Origin: Endomychus coccineus | Taxonomy: Eukaryota; Arthropoda; Insecta; Coleoptera; Endomychidae | Length of the DNA stretch: 64,000 nt | Direction of reading: 5' to 3' | Assembly: GCA_958510875.1 (NCBI GenBank) | Contig: OY294067.1 | Span: 200,386,524-200,450,523, forward strand | Part shown: positions 1-11,213 of the stretch, in pieces | Layout of the letters: each line of letters begins with the position of its first letter | Numbering within the stretch: the stretch's first letter is position 1 | Translations under genes and position numbers: made by a program | Notes under the pieces: generated by a model | Told to the model about the DNA's origin: nothing | Database searches by the model: none | What the model saw: the letters and a program-made list of their open reading frames with translations, nothing else

Positions 1-866
1 GCAATTTTAAATAAATAAATATCTATAAGAAAATTACCCAGCCACATCTTTTTCTCATTGACATGTATCATTAATGCTTCGTAACCCGAGATATAAATTT
101 TATATACAGGTTGTGCGCCGGGATATACGCCGACAACGTAATCTGTGCTATTATGATTTTGATAATAATTTTCGTTTACGACTAAAGTGTTTTTATTGAG
201 AGTAATAGTGGTATCATGTTTTTCCGATCCGTCTACGTACGTATTTAACAATTTCGGTTGAAAATCTGAATGCTTGTACTTTTCTTTTTATTCCATTGTT
301 CCTCTGACATATTCCCGTTATCATCCTCATTTACACGTTTTCCTTTAATGGGTATCGCACATCTTACTCTTGAAATGTTAAAGCAACATTCTTTATGGAT
401 GCTTTCTACTACTTTCCTAGTTTCCCCTAAAAATCGTGTACATCTTTAATTTCTATTTCCCAACAGAACATTATATTTGACTTGCCCGAAACAATTTTTC
501 ACTGGAGCATTACTATAACGCTGGGTCCGCGAAATTTTAGATTGAAGATCGTTTGTTATTATATTGGCCCAAAGAGGTAAATAAGGCAAATATTTCCTCA
601 AGATAGTATGAAGCATATCTGGGCAGTACAAGGCATTTTCATCATGTTGATCATTTTCTTCTATTATAATGATTTTATCTCATAAATGTTTGAAGTAAAT
701 GTAAATCTGTTATTCCGGTATATCGTAGATTGCGAATTTACGTCTAATCAATTTCACTTGATGTTTCAAAATTATCAGTGGCCCACTTCCTGTTATTATT
801 CCGAATGCTATTCAAGCTATTGATTACCTCTTCGCAATTATATCTGTGATTCGTGATAATAATCAT
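1..866. repeat. Left arm of a large inverted duplication (partner at about 3620-4385)
   Basis: The reverse complement of about 1-866 matches 3620-4385, the 3' end of the MULE/NOF gene. The left arm carries about 100 extra bases around 660-780 that are missing on the right, so the arms have diverged by an indel. The arms enclose the 5' two-thirds of the transposase gene, giving a foldback-like arrangement. The true left end is outside the window. Confidence 0.7.
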
Positions 867-2990
867 GTTATTAAACTAAGTAATTGTATTATTAATGTCG
901 TGTTCATCAAAAACCGACGCGATCGCCTCCTTAAAGAATAATTTTTGTAATTTATTATTGCCACAAAGTTTATTAATGTCGGAAGTTATGATTTTCATGT
1001 AATGACAACAACAAATTTTTAATAATACCGACGGTAAAGTTTTGCAATCATTAAAAACATAATGATAACAAATATTCAAATATTCCGTGACATTGTTCAA
1101 ATTATTCCATTGCATATTCACGGCATTGATTAGTAGAAAACTAAAATCCACTACCACAGTGGAAAATATTGACCATTTAATATTATTTTTAATCGCAAAA
1201 CCGTAAAATGCATAAAGCCAGGATCCAATGGATTCGGCGTCGTGGTTTGAAATAACTTGTTCAAAAATCGGACAAACAACATAACTCTAATAACCCCTGC
1301 ATAATAGAACACGCGTTCCTTTAAAAAAAACCTGGAGAATGAACTACAGTACCGGTTGCATCTAAATGCAAATTTAAAAATTTATTTTCGTTTTTCACGT
1401 AATTCAAAATTTCTAATTGCCCCGAGCTGAAAATGTAAACTGTCAAAGGAGCTATGAATCTGTAAACGTAATTAGAATCATATAAGGACATCTTATCGTT
1501 TCATCTGCGTCATAATCATGTTGCGCTGAATGCTCAGATCTAATTTTTCTATAAACCGCGTGAGATTTAATATTTCCGTAATTACCCGAGTTAAGTTTAA
1601 TTGCAGATTCGGACAATTTATCTTTTACTTGGACAAGAAATGGTTTTCTAACTTCAATTTTGTCCCCTAGTAATGACCGTTCATAATTTCTAACATATCC
1701 CGTTTTCTTTAAGCCATCTAAATGATTGAAATTTAAATTACTACTCATGACGTGCCCTCGCACTTCAGAATCTAACACTGTAACTATAATTTTGAAACGT
1801 TTACACTGTTCATGAGCACAATAACAATATAACGTGTGTCTCAACCCCAAAATGTCACTACTCTTACGTTTAAAGTTTAATGTATTATTGACTGTTTCAA
1901 CCATTTTTCTAATTGTTAATTGATAATTTATAAGTTTATTGCCGATAGTTATGTCCTTCAATTCTTGAATATTCATGTAAAATAAACCTTCAGTTATATC
2001 GAGTAAACGTTTTTTTAGATTCATTGATTTGTTATTCAAATTTGTCGATCCAAATGGTAAAACTGAATTAATAATACACGTATTGTGATACAATGATGTT
2101 ACACTTTCTGGTATTTTGATTATAGATTTAGTATGTGATTTTGGATAATTCAATTCAGAAAAAACAATTGGAAAATCCTCATCAAAAATATTTATGTGAT
2201 CATTATTATTATCGATTTTGCAGCTTACGTATATATCGTTATTAAAAATATTTACGTGATTAATTGGAGATTCACCCAATGTGCTTACAATATTTACTTT
2301 TGCATCACTTGGACTAATTTCAGAATTATTGATTTCATCGTGTCGATCTAAGTCATCATCATAAGAACATACTATTATTATTATTATCTGTATCTAAAAT
2401 TTCTAACTGATAGTTCGGATCCGAATTCACAGAAATTTCTAAGCGGTCTATATTTTCTAAACATTCCTCGTCATAAATTGGTTCCCTAATAAGTCGCCAA
2501 TTATTATTTGCATCACATACATCTACAAGCTATATAGCTAATTTATTTCGATCCCAAATGGTATCGAATCGTTTTCTGTTTAAGAAGGAATTAGTTTTTG
2601 AAAACCGTTTGCAGATTAGAGCGTAAATCGAGTTTATCCCTGAATACGAACCATTTAATTTACAACTATCAATTCGGTGGTCTGAAATTATGGCAGCAAA
2701 TGATTCAAGATCGACTTGAAACATGTTCCTTATCGTGTTCGGTATATTATTATCACTATCCCAAGTCCTATTCCGTGCAGTATAAAATAATTCCTAAATC
2801 TCCGAAGAATGTCGAGAAATATAGGTCTTCAACGACTTCCTATTCCCTTTGATACACTTCATTTTTAAATTTTGACAACACTCATTGAGAAACGATTCAT
2901 TAAATTCTATATTGAAATAAAAATCAACCTCGACGTTTTAAAGGAAATTGCTAATATTTGAAGCGTTTATCTTACCCTGTTTCGGCATTT
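1..2990 (-). pseudogene. MULE/NOF-type transposase gene, decayed, runs off left edge
   Basis: Minus-strand remnant of a Mutator-like transposase of the type found in NOF/foldback-like insect elements. Reading 5' to 3' on the minus strand, the start lies near 2990, followed by a 275-residue open stretch (2279-1452) with a Cys/His cluster (CYCAHEQCKRF). Next come the DDE-type motifs LHLDATG near 1371-1351 (first Asp) and NHDAESIGSWLYAFYG near 1240, then VVDFSFLL near 1150 (second Asp) and a CCCHYMK motif typical of this family. The 3' part (about 866-1) holds the RTQRYSNAPV region and the beginning of a Ulp1-like domain. The frame is broken by several stops and shifts. The gene would continue left of the window. 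The family assignment rests on motif recognition; that it is dead is seen directly. Confidence 0.6.
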
Positions 2991-3270
2991 TGAAAATAAC
3001 TAATATCTAAAACTCGAAATTAAGGTAATAGTGTTGATAAAAAACTTCCTCTAAACAATCACCAAGGTAGTATCTCAGATAAGTAGTCAGTTGATTTCAC
3101 AACTTATAAAATAAAAGGACTGAGCTATGCCCGCATTTATTATGAGACAAAGGCAGGTTGCAAAATCGGTGAGATTATGTATTAGACAAACATGCAGCGG
3201 TTCGCGGTATCTCTTTCATAACTTTTACTTTGTCGGTACAATAAATAACCCGACTGTGAATAATATGACT

Positions 3271-3304
3271 GCGCCTGAGTATACTGCATAGTATACTCAG
3301 GCGC
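3271..3304. repeat. Perfect 14-bp-arm palindrome
   Basis: Arms gcgcctgagtatac and its exact reverse complement surround a 6-base centre (tgcata). It lies upstream of the MULE-like reading frame and between the two inverted arms. It could be a terminal or subterminal hairpin of an element, or a transcription terminator-like hairpin; neither is shown. Confidence 0.5.
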
Positions 3305-3603
3305 ACTCGCAGCAGCATTGTATCGAAGCACACACCGATGCCCTTTCCAAAAAAATCCTGTAGATGATTATAAACTCCGATAGTGTGACGTCACTACACA
3401 ATTCACTGTCGTGTCTTTGGCTACCGTAGATTCAAATTCATATTTTGAAACTTCATCAAATTGGTCTTTATTTAAATAAGGATCATATGATAAAACCATA
3501 TAATATGGTTTTATTGTACATTGATTCGTACGTAACTAAATATATTTAAGAACTTTGACGACTGTAATCTTAGACCTGAATAATTCATTACTCCTATTTT
3601 GAC

Positions 3604-4930
3604 ATGAAAATTGTCAAGTTGATTATTATCACGAATCACAGATATAATTGTGAAGAGGTAATCAATAGCTTGAATAGCATTCGGAATAATAACAGGAGTT
3701 TATTAGATAAAATCGTTATAATAGAAGAAAATGATCAACATGAAGAAAATGCATTGTACTGCCCAGATATGCTTCATATTATCTTGAGGAAATATTTGCC
3801 TCATTTACCTCGTTGGGCCAATATAATAACAAACGATCTCCAATCTAAAATTTCGCGGACCCAGCGTTATAGTAATGCTCCAGTGGAAAACTGGTTCGGG
3901 CAAGTTAAAAATAATGTTCTGTTGGGAAATAGAAATTTAAGATGTATACGATTTTTAAGGGAAACTAGGAAAGTAAAGAATGTTGCTGTAACATTTCAAG
4001 AGTAAGATGTGCGATACCCATTAAAAGAAAACGTGGAAATGAGGATGATAACGGGAATATGTCAGAGGAAAAATGAAATAAGAAGAAAAAGTACAATTCT
4101 TATTTTCAACCGAAATTGTTGAATACGTATGTAGGCGGATCGGAAAAACATGATACCACTATTGCTGCCGTGCGGGAAATTACTTTCAATAAAAACACTT
4201 TAGTCGTAAACGAAAATTATTATCAAAATTATAATAGCACAGATTACGCTGTCGGTGTATATCCCGGCGCGCAACCTGTATATAAAATTTATATCTCGGA
4301 CTACGAAGCATTAATGATACATGTCAATGAGAAAGAAATGTGGCTGGGTAATTTTCTTATAGATATTTATTTATTTAAAATTGCTGAAGATCACAGAGAC
4401 AGGTTTAGTGTAACAACATCTCACGATGCTGCCAATTTATTTGATTTTAAATCATCTCGTGTCAAATTTAACTGTAATATGTACGGCAAGTGCTTAATGC
4501 CATATTTAAAGAATAAAAACCATTGGTGCTTGGTAGTATGCGATATGAACGCTAAAAAAATTTCATTTTTTAATCCGGCGGGCAGTTCATTAGCGGAAAC
4601 CAACAAATGTTTTATAATATTCACTAAACATTTACATTTAGGATCAGACTGGATTTCCACGGTAAATGATCATCCTGTGCAAAGCGATAGTTACAATTGC
4701 GGTGTATTCGTTGTTCAATTTACGTTACGATGAACATAATATATGAGAACGGTAACACTATTTTCGATTGTCTTGAGCCCAGACAATTTAGATCAGTTAT
4801 GATGAGGAATCTATTAAACTTTTCGTGCGATATGAGTAATAGATGCTTGATATGCGGCGAAGATTTAATAAATATTACTACCGATTGGGTACTGTGCGAC
4901 ATTCGTACTAGATGGATAATGATTATATAA
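3604..4930 (+). pseudogene. Inverted second copy of the MULE/NOF 3' end with Ulp1-type (C48) protease and zinc-finger tail
   Basis: Plus-strand copy of the same 3' end seen at 1-866 on the minus strand. It has three pieces. 3604-4005 (133 aa) is the C-terminal part of the transposase with the NAPVENWFGQVK motif. 4116-4733 (205 aa) is a C48/Ulp1-like cysteine protease domain with catalytic His136 (NHWCLVV), Asn153 (FFNPAG), Gln189 and Cys195 (SYNCGVFVV). A frameshift near 4730 leads to a 3' piece (to about 4930) with a CLICGED...WVLCD pattern that looks like a PHD/RING-type zinc finger. Ulp1 domains are known in several MULE families, where their role is unclear. A stop or shift at 4006-4115 and the shift near 4730 mean no full protein is made. 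Confidence 0.6.
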
Positions 4931-4939
4931 TTTAAATGA

Positions 4940-6800
4940 ACGCTATACATGTTTTTCATGCATGGAATATGTTAAAGTTTGAATTTATATTAGTAGTTTC
5001 TTCTCATTAAATGATACATAGACGAATGTGTAAACGTTTTGTTTCAATAGCTATTCGTATGTATCAACACGGAATTAGTTGAAACGGCAGCGGTTTTCAA
5101 ATATTAATATTTTCAATCGCCTATTAGCTAGTTAGGACTTTCGGAATTACAAATTTTCAAATATACTCTAGTAAGATAGTTATTACAAAAATACCAATAT
5201 AGATTATGTCGTGGCACTTTTTACAAATTCAGATTGTTTCAATCGAACTAATGTTCTAATGGTATTTAATACGACAAATAAATGTCATGTGACTATGTAG
5301 ATAAGGATCACGAGAAAGTATTGAGCTTTTAGCAGATAATTAAATCATTTTATGTGAGGTAAGGGTAAGGCTGTGAGGGGAGGTAGGAGGCTTTTACAGG
5401 GATGAGTCAAACGGTTCGACTTATCCTTGTCCTTGGGGTAATTTAAGTTAGGTAAACAATACGATTTAGAACATTAGGACGCCTTTTACAATGAGGATTC
5501 AACGATGTGATTTGTCCCGGTCTTAGAATAGCAGGAATAAAATGTGATTAATTTTCGATACACTTATCAATGTCATTTTTAATTTCTCATGTTCATACAC
5601 TCGACACACGTGGGATGATAGGGCTCCTGGCGAACCACCCACGAAAAAAAAAAGGTAACGCACCCTTGTGAGAGCTGACTGTTATAATACTTATATGTTA
5701 GGAAAATAATAGAGAAAGTCACTGATTAAAATTTCATTACCATGTTTTGTACACGAAAGTTGAATAATAATAGATTAATGCTCTACCTCGCGTTCTCACT
5801 TGCCGAGGATCAGTTATTAGGGGCGTCCCCGTAATCGCCGATAGCTCTGGAGCCGACAGACTGGCGCGGCGCCAGATATGACCTCAGCCAGTAGTAGTAG
5901 GTAGTCAATATTACCAGCATTTATGCTAACATATATGTATACCTACAAGTTCTTTCAAAATGTCTCTGACTTTCATAATATACCTTCGGTTCTCACACTG
6001 CAATACCTCTTGGGTGGGTGTGGGAACTTGCAAGTAGTCAGTGAAAAATATGGCATTTATATCAAGAGCATGATTACCGAAATTTTTTCGTCGGTCCGAA
6101 AAGTTAAAAAATAAGTTATTTTCTGAAATATTACACTAATTGAACAATTGATTAATCGACTATTTTGTGATTAAATCAGTCGATGATTATTATAAGTTCT
6201 ATGAATCAAATGGTCGAATAATCAATTAATTCACTCTAGATGTGCGTATTCTGCTCACGTGAATGCCGCAGCATTTGTCTACGTGCGCTCTACCTTGGTA
6301 GTGGATAGTTCATAAGTCTATTATAGTAAGCTACAAATCCACGAAATAGTCGGCGTCAAAAAAAGAAGGCGGATTTAGCACACAGACATCTGGCAAACCT
6401 AGTTCTCTCAGCGGCCGCCGGGACATTGTAGAGGGCGTTCCGGTAAGTGTACAAATCTCTGTACGATCCGCGGGGACGAACTAGCCCTTTGTCGGGTGCC
6501 GCACCAGCAGATGCGACCCTCAGTCAACGTCCTGACGTCTTGTTTTCTAATATTATTTCTGTCCACAATCGGTCAGATAGTTAGCGCACCGGACGACGCA
6601 TGAAACAGAGCGAATGGCGTCGAGTAGTTCGACGGACCGCTTTGATAAAGGTACCACCAAATTAAAATCTTTATTCCAAAATTTCAAGTGGATTGCATTT
6701 ACCGTTTGGTCATCACTCGAAAACATACCATGTGCCATGTAAACTGATTCAAGTGAAGACTCCGTCCGCTCATGCTCATTCCGTCTTGAAAAATGATATA
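4940..6800. other. No recognised gene
   Basis: About 1.9 kb with only short, unconvincing open frames. It includes a G-rich stretch near 5355-5400 and a locally GC-rich block near 6400-6620. I see no conserved motif, terminal repeat or RNA gene. Confidence 0.5.
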
Positions 6801-6804
6801 AACC

Positions 6805-8020
6805 TACGCAAAAAAAAACTTTTTAAATTCATGAAAGTCTCAGTTTTTATTTTTTCTAAGTATGCTATGTCGTTTGTGCCGTATTGTGTATAGTATCAAA
6901 TTGTAGCTGACATCATCAGGAATGTTCACTATATGTTTCATCATTGCACAGATAGGCTGAAGAGGTCCTTACGTAAAAAGAAATTGAAAAAAAATTAAAA
7001 TTTCATGAGAAGTCTCAGTTTTTATTTTTTCTAAGTATGATATCTCGTTTGTGCCGTATTGTGTATAGTATCAAATTGAAGCTCACATCATCAGGAATGT
7101 ACACTGGAAGGTTGATCATTGCACAGAGAGGCTGAAGGGGTCCTTACGCAAAAAGAAAATGAAAAAAAATTTAAAATACATGAGAAGTCTCAGCTTTTAT
7201 TTTTTCTAAGTATGCTATCTCGTTTGTGCCCTATTGTGTATAGTATCAAATTGAAGCTAGCATCATCAGGAATGTTTACTATATGTTTCATCATTGCACA
7301 GAGAGGCTGAAGGGGTCATTACGTAAAAAGAAATTGAATAAAAATTAAAAATCCATGAGAAGTCTCAGTTTTTATTTTGTCTAAGTATGCTATCTCGTCT
7401 GTGCCGTATTGTGTATAGTATCAAATTGAAGCTTACATCATCAGGAATGTACACTGAAAGGTTGATCATTGCACAGAGAGGCTGAAGGGATCCTTACGTA
7501 AAAAGAAAATGAAAAAAAAATTAAAAATACATGAGAAGTTTCAGTTTTTATTTTTTCTTTTTTCTAAGTATGCTATCTCGTTTGTGCTGTATTGTGTATA
7601 GTATCAAATTGAAGCTCACATCATCAGGAATGTACACTGAAAGGTTGATCATTGCACAGAGAGGCTGAAGGGGTCCTTACGCAAAAAGAAATTGAAGATA
7701 AATTAAAAATCCATGAGAAAGCTCAGTTTTTTTTCTAAGTATGCTTTCTCGTTTGTGCCGTATTGTATATAGTATCAAATTGAAGCTAACATCATCAGGA
7801 ATGTTCACTATATGTTTTATCATTGCACAGAGAGGCTGAAGGGGTCCATACGCAAAAAGAAATTGAAGAAAAATTAAAAATCCATGAGAAGTCTCAGTTT
7901 TTATTTTTTCTAAGTATGCTATCTCGTAGGTGCCCTATTGTATATAATATCAAATGAAAGCTCATATCTTCAGGAATGCACACTAAAAGTTTCATCGTTG
8001 TACAGATAGGCTGAATTATT
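6805..8020 (+). repeat. Satellite array, about 175-bp monomer, seven copies
   Basis: The landmark ctaagtatg recurs at about 6856, 7031, 7206, 7381, 7564, 7735 and 7910, a spacing of 171-183 and mostly exactly 175. Monomers differ at the block before 'atcattgcacag'. One type reads tatgtttc (6929, 7279, 7810) and the other aaggttg (7104, 7454, 7640), giving the order A-B-A-B-B-A and a diverged last copy. That is a partial dimeric (about 350-bp) higher-order pattern. Short open frames across it are shadows. Confidence 0.9.
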
Positions 8021-8805
8021 CTCACGTAACAAGTCAGTATTACATTTCCTATTTATGTAAAATATGTGTGAGAAGCTTTAAGTTAGAAGCGCGCAGTGTT
8101 GCCAATTCGAAGTGAGGCTGGGTTTAATACAGGCTCACTTCACACACATGGGTTTTTTCACATTTCTAGTGCAAAATGAACGTAGAAATTCAAAAATAGG
8201 ATTGTAGCTATCCAAACGGACCTGAACCTTACATATGACTCAGGTCCATTCAGTTTCTGAAAATAATATAAGTATATATATTGTGATCATACCAATTTAT
8301 TATTGATGTTACTTCACATATTTTTAATCATGTTTCTAGCTGGACAGTGCACATGGAGAAAATACAATTAAACTTGTTAAAAATAACACCAAAATGACAA
8401 ACCTCACACATTATTATTTTTGTAGGAGTTTAATATTTACTTCCCACTTAAGACATTGCTTCCTCCTGACTGGATTTCTAGGGAAACTTCTCATTGGAAA
8501 ACTTGTGTGCCAGAATATGTAGTCAAAAAAGGCGCAACCAGTCAGTGTCAAAACTGCTAAAAACCATAACTCCATAGATAACTCTACTACCGGTAGTAGT
8601 ACTACGCACATAACCTAGAAGACTCTACAGCACAGAACAACTGTATTATCTTTGTACAAAACAAATGAGTTGCATTATTTGACAAAACATGGCGGATCCA
8701 ATCAAAAATCAAACAACTGCTGTCGCCACTGTCTTGTATAGAGTCACTGTAGTTTGTAAAGATGCAGGAATATTAGACCAGGAAGTCTATAATAATAAGT
8801 TATTT
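8020..8805. other. No recognised gene; short palindrome at 8584-8599
   Basis: Intergenic sequence after the satellite. The palindrome ctactaccggtagtag lies inside a block (atagataactctac...) that recurs at about 29444-29472. No coding potential is evident. Confidence 0.4.
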
Positions 8806-9000
8806 ATACAATTCTCTGGAAATAGGTCACACTAACTCATATGCTCATTATTTTCGTCTTTAGGTAAGTTTCGGTCTCACGACCATCATCAGAAGACGTA
8901 TAACTGTATAAACGTGAATTCTTAAAACTAATTGTATCACCACAAGGCGTCCTTATCGCACTAATTTCAATTAAAAATTTCCACGTTGCCGAAATGAACA
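8806..9000 (-). repeat. PLE-like terminal repeat carrying a hammerhead motif
   Basis: Related to each arm of the fold-back repeat at 54694-55137: it shares the ggaaataggtcac end, the hammerhead block and the downstream stretch ending in an aatcgaaatt-like sequence. Only one arm is present here, so it is either a single copy or a half of a broken fold-back. Confidence 0.6.
8856..8897 (-). ncRNA. Hammerhead-ribozyme-like motif, stem III degraded
   Basis: On the minus strand: stem I (gtctt/aagac), core CTGATGA, one extra T, stem II (ggtc gtga gacc), then GAAA. Length 42 nt. The stem III segment (cttacct) is no longer self-complementary, unlike the copy at 55049-55090, so activity is doubtful. 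Hammerheads in Penelope-like elements are established knowledge. Confidence 0.55.
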
Positions 9001-9372
9001 GCAACACGAACAATCGAAATTATAACACGTTACTGTGTTATAATATATAACAATGTCATAATATTTTGAAGAATCAACTTTTAAAGGTTGAGCATTATTT
9101 TTCAAACGAAGAAATAGTGAAATAAGTAAATTAATAACAATCATACGAATTTCTTGAATGCAAAAAAGAAATTGCTCCTATATTCATACCTTCCTGTAAA
9201 TACTATTTCCGGCGATTAATTGTTCATTCATTCTAAATATTCGAGGTGTCATTATGAAGCGCCGTTTGTGATATAGTTATTACTTATTTATATTTTAAAC
9301 ATCTTAGAATATATATTTAATTTCACAATACATATTGAATAACTTTCTATATATATTGATCATGTTTTATAT
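9000..9372. other. No recognised gene
   Basis: AT-rich sequence between the hammerhead repeat and the hAT insertion. I see nothing coding. Confidence 0.4.
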
Positions 9373-9380
9373 ATATGGAT

Positions 9381-10336
9381 CAGTGGCGGATTCAACAGGT
9401 GGGCAAAAGCGCGCTTGCTCATTGCCTCCCCCCCCCGACGGGTGGTATTAGGGGCCCTCTTGTTAAAAGTTACACTTCCAATTTTTTTTTTGAAAAATGT
9501 TTCGGTGAGGGTTTTGTAGACACCAGACGACGACGAACGAAGAAAATGCCCGGTGAGAAAGCTCACGACATTCCTCTGGATATGGCAACGAAACATCGCA
9601 TTGCATACTACGAAGTTCTCGACAGGATGTGCAGCGAATTACAAGAAAGAGCCAAAGGTTTTCATAAGATAAACTAATTTTTTGGATTTCTCAAACCTGA
9701 ATTCTTCAAAAACGTGGATGAGAAGAAAGTTGAAAAAAATGTTTGCAACTTGGAGAAATATCCACCTTTTTTTACAACTGCCCTGAAGTATGCGTTGATC
9801 AGTTTTGCGGATTTGTACTTCTTACAAGAACAAGATTCTACTGGGCATAGTCCATATTTGAACTTCATCGTTGAGAAAAATATGATGAGCAGTTTTCCGG
9901 AGTGCTGCAGTTTATTGCGTTTATTCTTGACACTTCCCGTCAGCACAGTCAGCGCCGAACGAACAATGATCTCATTAAAGAAAGTCAAAGATCGTCAACG
10001 TTCTACAATGAGTGCAGAAGCATTGGACGATTATAGTATACTTTTTATCGAACAGCATATCGCCAATCAAGTTGATTTGAATGCTACTATCGAAGTTTTC
10101 GCGGAGAAGAAAGCGAGAAGAGGATTTAAAAATATGTAAATGTTCTCAATGTAAAAACGAATCCAACGTTCAAAATGCTCGATAAATAAATTCAAACCAT
10201 TTTATACTGATAAATTTCTTGAAACACATACCTATTACTTCCAATGCAACACTTGAGCCAAAATAAATTCTTGTTTACACAATTCAATAGGGATGAAATT
10301 TTGCCCACCGGGCCTTTTTCCTTAAATCTGCCACTG
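9381..10336 (+). mobile_element. hAT-superfamily DNA transposon, internally deleted (956 bp)
   Basis: Terminal inverted repeats CAGTGGCGGATT (left) and CAGTGGCAGATT (right, reverse complement), each followed by a GGTGGGCAAAA subterminal block. The element is flanked by a perfect 8-bp target duplication, atatggat, at 9373-9380 and 10337-10344. An 8-bp duplication, CAGTG ends and a hAT C-terminal coding remnant together define the superfamily. At under 1 kb it is far shorter than an autonomous hAT (usually 2.5-5 kb), so the middle of the transposase has been lost. Confidence 0.93.
9540..10139 (+). pseudogene. hAT transposase C-terminal remnant (ZMYM1-like), one in-frame stop
   Basis: A single frame runs from about 9540 to 10139, interrupted only by TAA at 9675-9677. 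It carries the hAT C-terminal dimerisation signature, LPVSTVSAERTMISLKKVK, near 9925-9985, followed by a short helical tail ending at a TAA. The upstream part (MPGEKAHDIPLD...) matches the style of ZMYM1-like hAT transposases. The BED zinc finger and most of the DDE core are absent. Because one stop separates two clean segments, the copy decayed recently, or the remnant is still mobilised in trans as a non-autonomous element. Confidence 0.8.
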
Positions 10337-10460
10337 ATATGGATTGTAGAATGTAAATATATAGAAGTTGTGAGAAAGATATATAAAATGTTAGCTTCGT
10401 ATATTTGCCACTGGTGGCCCTCAGGTTAATATATTAATTTGAAGAATTATCAGGTTCGGC

Positions 10461-10744
10461 CACGGTCGTATATACAGGTCTGGAAACTCGAGGCTGTTTC
10501 CTGTGTGAGAAGTGAGTCGGCTAAGCTTCATGTGTTGCGTGGTACCAAAAGGGTGGCGCATGAGTCGAGGGATGTTCTCTGTCACCTATACGACCGTGTT
10601 TGAACGATATGGAGCCTAATCCTGGACATCCTGACAACATACTTCGATCCATTCGCTGGTGGCTGAGCGAGGGACTACGTGTTTGGCGACATGTAAGAGA
10701 CCCATGTCAAACATACAGTTTCCAGACCGGTATATACGACCGTG
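10461..10744 (+). mobile_element. P-like non-autonomous element A (284 bp)
   Basis: Ends are CACGGTCGTATATAC (left) and the same 15 bases at the right end in reverse complement, continuing with GGTCTGGAAACT. It is flanked by the perfect 8-bp duplication ggttcggc at 10453-10460 and 10745-10752. Its right half is homologous, inverted, to the left half of neighbouring element B. Assignment to the P superfamily rests on the 8-bp duplication and on the THAP coding remnant inside the related element B. Confidence 0.85.
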
Positions 10745-10757
10745 GGTTCGGCGACAC

Positions 10758-11205
10758 CACGGTCTTACATATAGGTCTGGCGACTCGTATGTTTGACATG
10801 AGTCTCTTATGCGTCGCCAAACTCGTAGTCCCTCGCTCAACCACAAGCTAATGCTTGGATCGGTAAAACGATTTTTTTCGCACACATAAAAGACCTCGTT
10901 AAAACGATTTCTTTCCGGAATCGCAAGCATCCACTTTTTTCGCATTTTCGCATCTTTCGGCACTTTAAAAACAGAAGTTTGTTGCTTTACACTTTTGTAC
11001 CCCGTTTTGCATTTCGGCACAACGCACGATTTCGTAATTTGTTTCTAAAAACGCAGGTATTCCTTGTGTTTACAAGTCAACTGACAGTTGTCAGAGAATA
11101 TTCATACGTGACGACTTTTGGTACTACGCGACAGTCGACGCTTAGCGGACTCACTTCTCACATAGGAAAGAGCCCCGAGTTTCCAGACCTGTATTTACGA
11201 CCGTG
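10758..11205 (-). mobile_element. P-like element B (448 bp) with THAP remnant
   Basis: Left end CACGGTCTTACATATAGG and right end (reverse complement) CACGGTCGTAAATACAGG, with GGTCTGG shared just inside. It is flanked by the perfect 8-bp duplication ggcgacac at 10750-10757 and 11206-11213. The left duplication overlaps element A's right duplication by three bases. The interior codes, on the minus strand, for a THAP zinc finger (see next entry). Confidence 0.87.
10862..11026 (-). pseudogene. THAP-domain remnant of a P-element-type transposase
   Basis: Minus-strand translation begins with CVVPKCKTGYKS (C-x4-C of the THAP zinc finger) and continues through SVFKVPKDAKMRKKWMLAIP, the canonical THAP pattern, to VCEKNRF, where the usual C-x2-H has become C-x2-N. 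THAP domains bind the ends of P elements. Only this first exon-like piece is left; it runs straight into the left terminal repeat, so the transposase body was deleted. A second copy lies at about 16263-16400. Confidence 0.8.
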
Positions 11206-11213
11206 GGCGACAC

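Noticed and set aside
5345..5400. G-rich stretch as a G-quadruplex
   Set aside because: G runs are mostly two bases long with irregular spacing; too weak.
6900..8000. Hammerhead-like start (CTGATGATG) on the minus strand of each 175-bp satellite unit
   Set aside because: The required GAAA after stem II is missing (reads CACAAAC) and no stem I can be formed, so I take it as chance.
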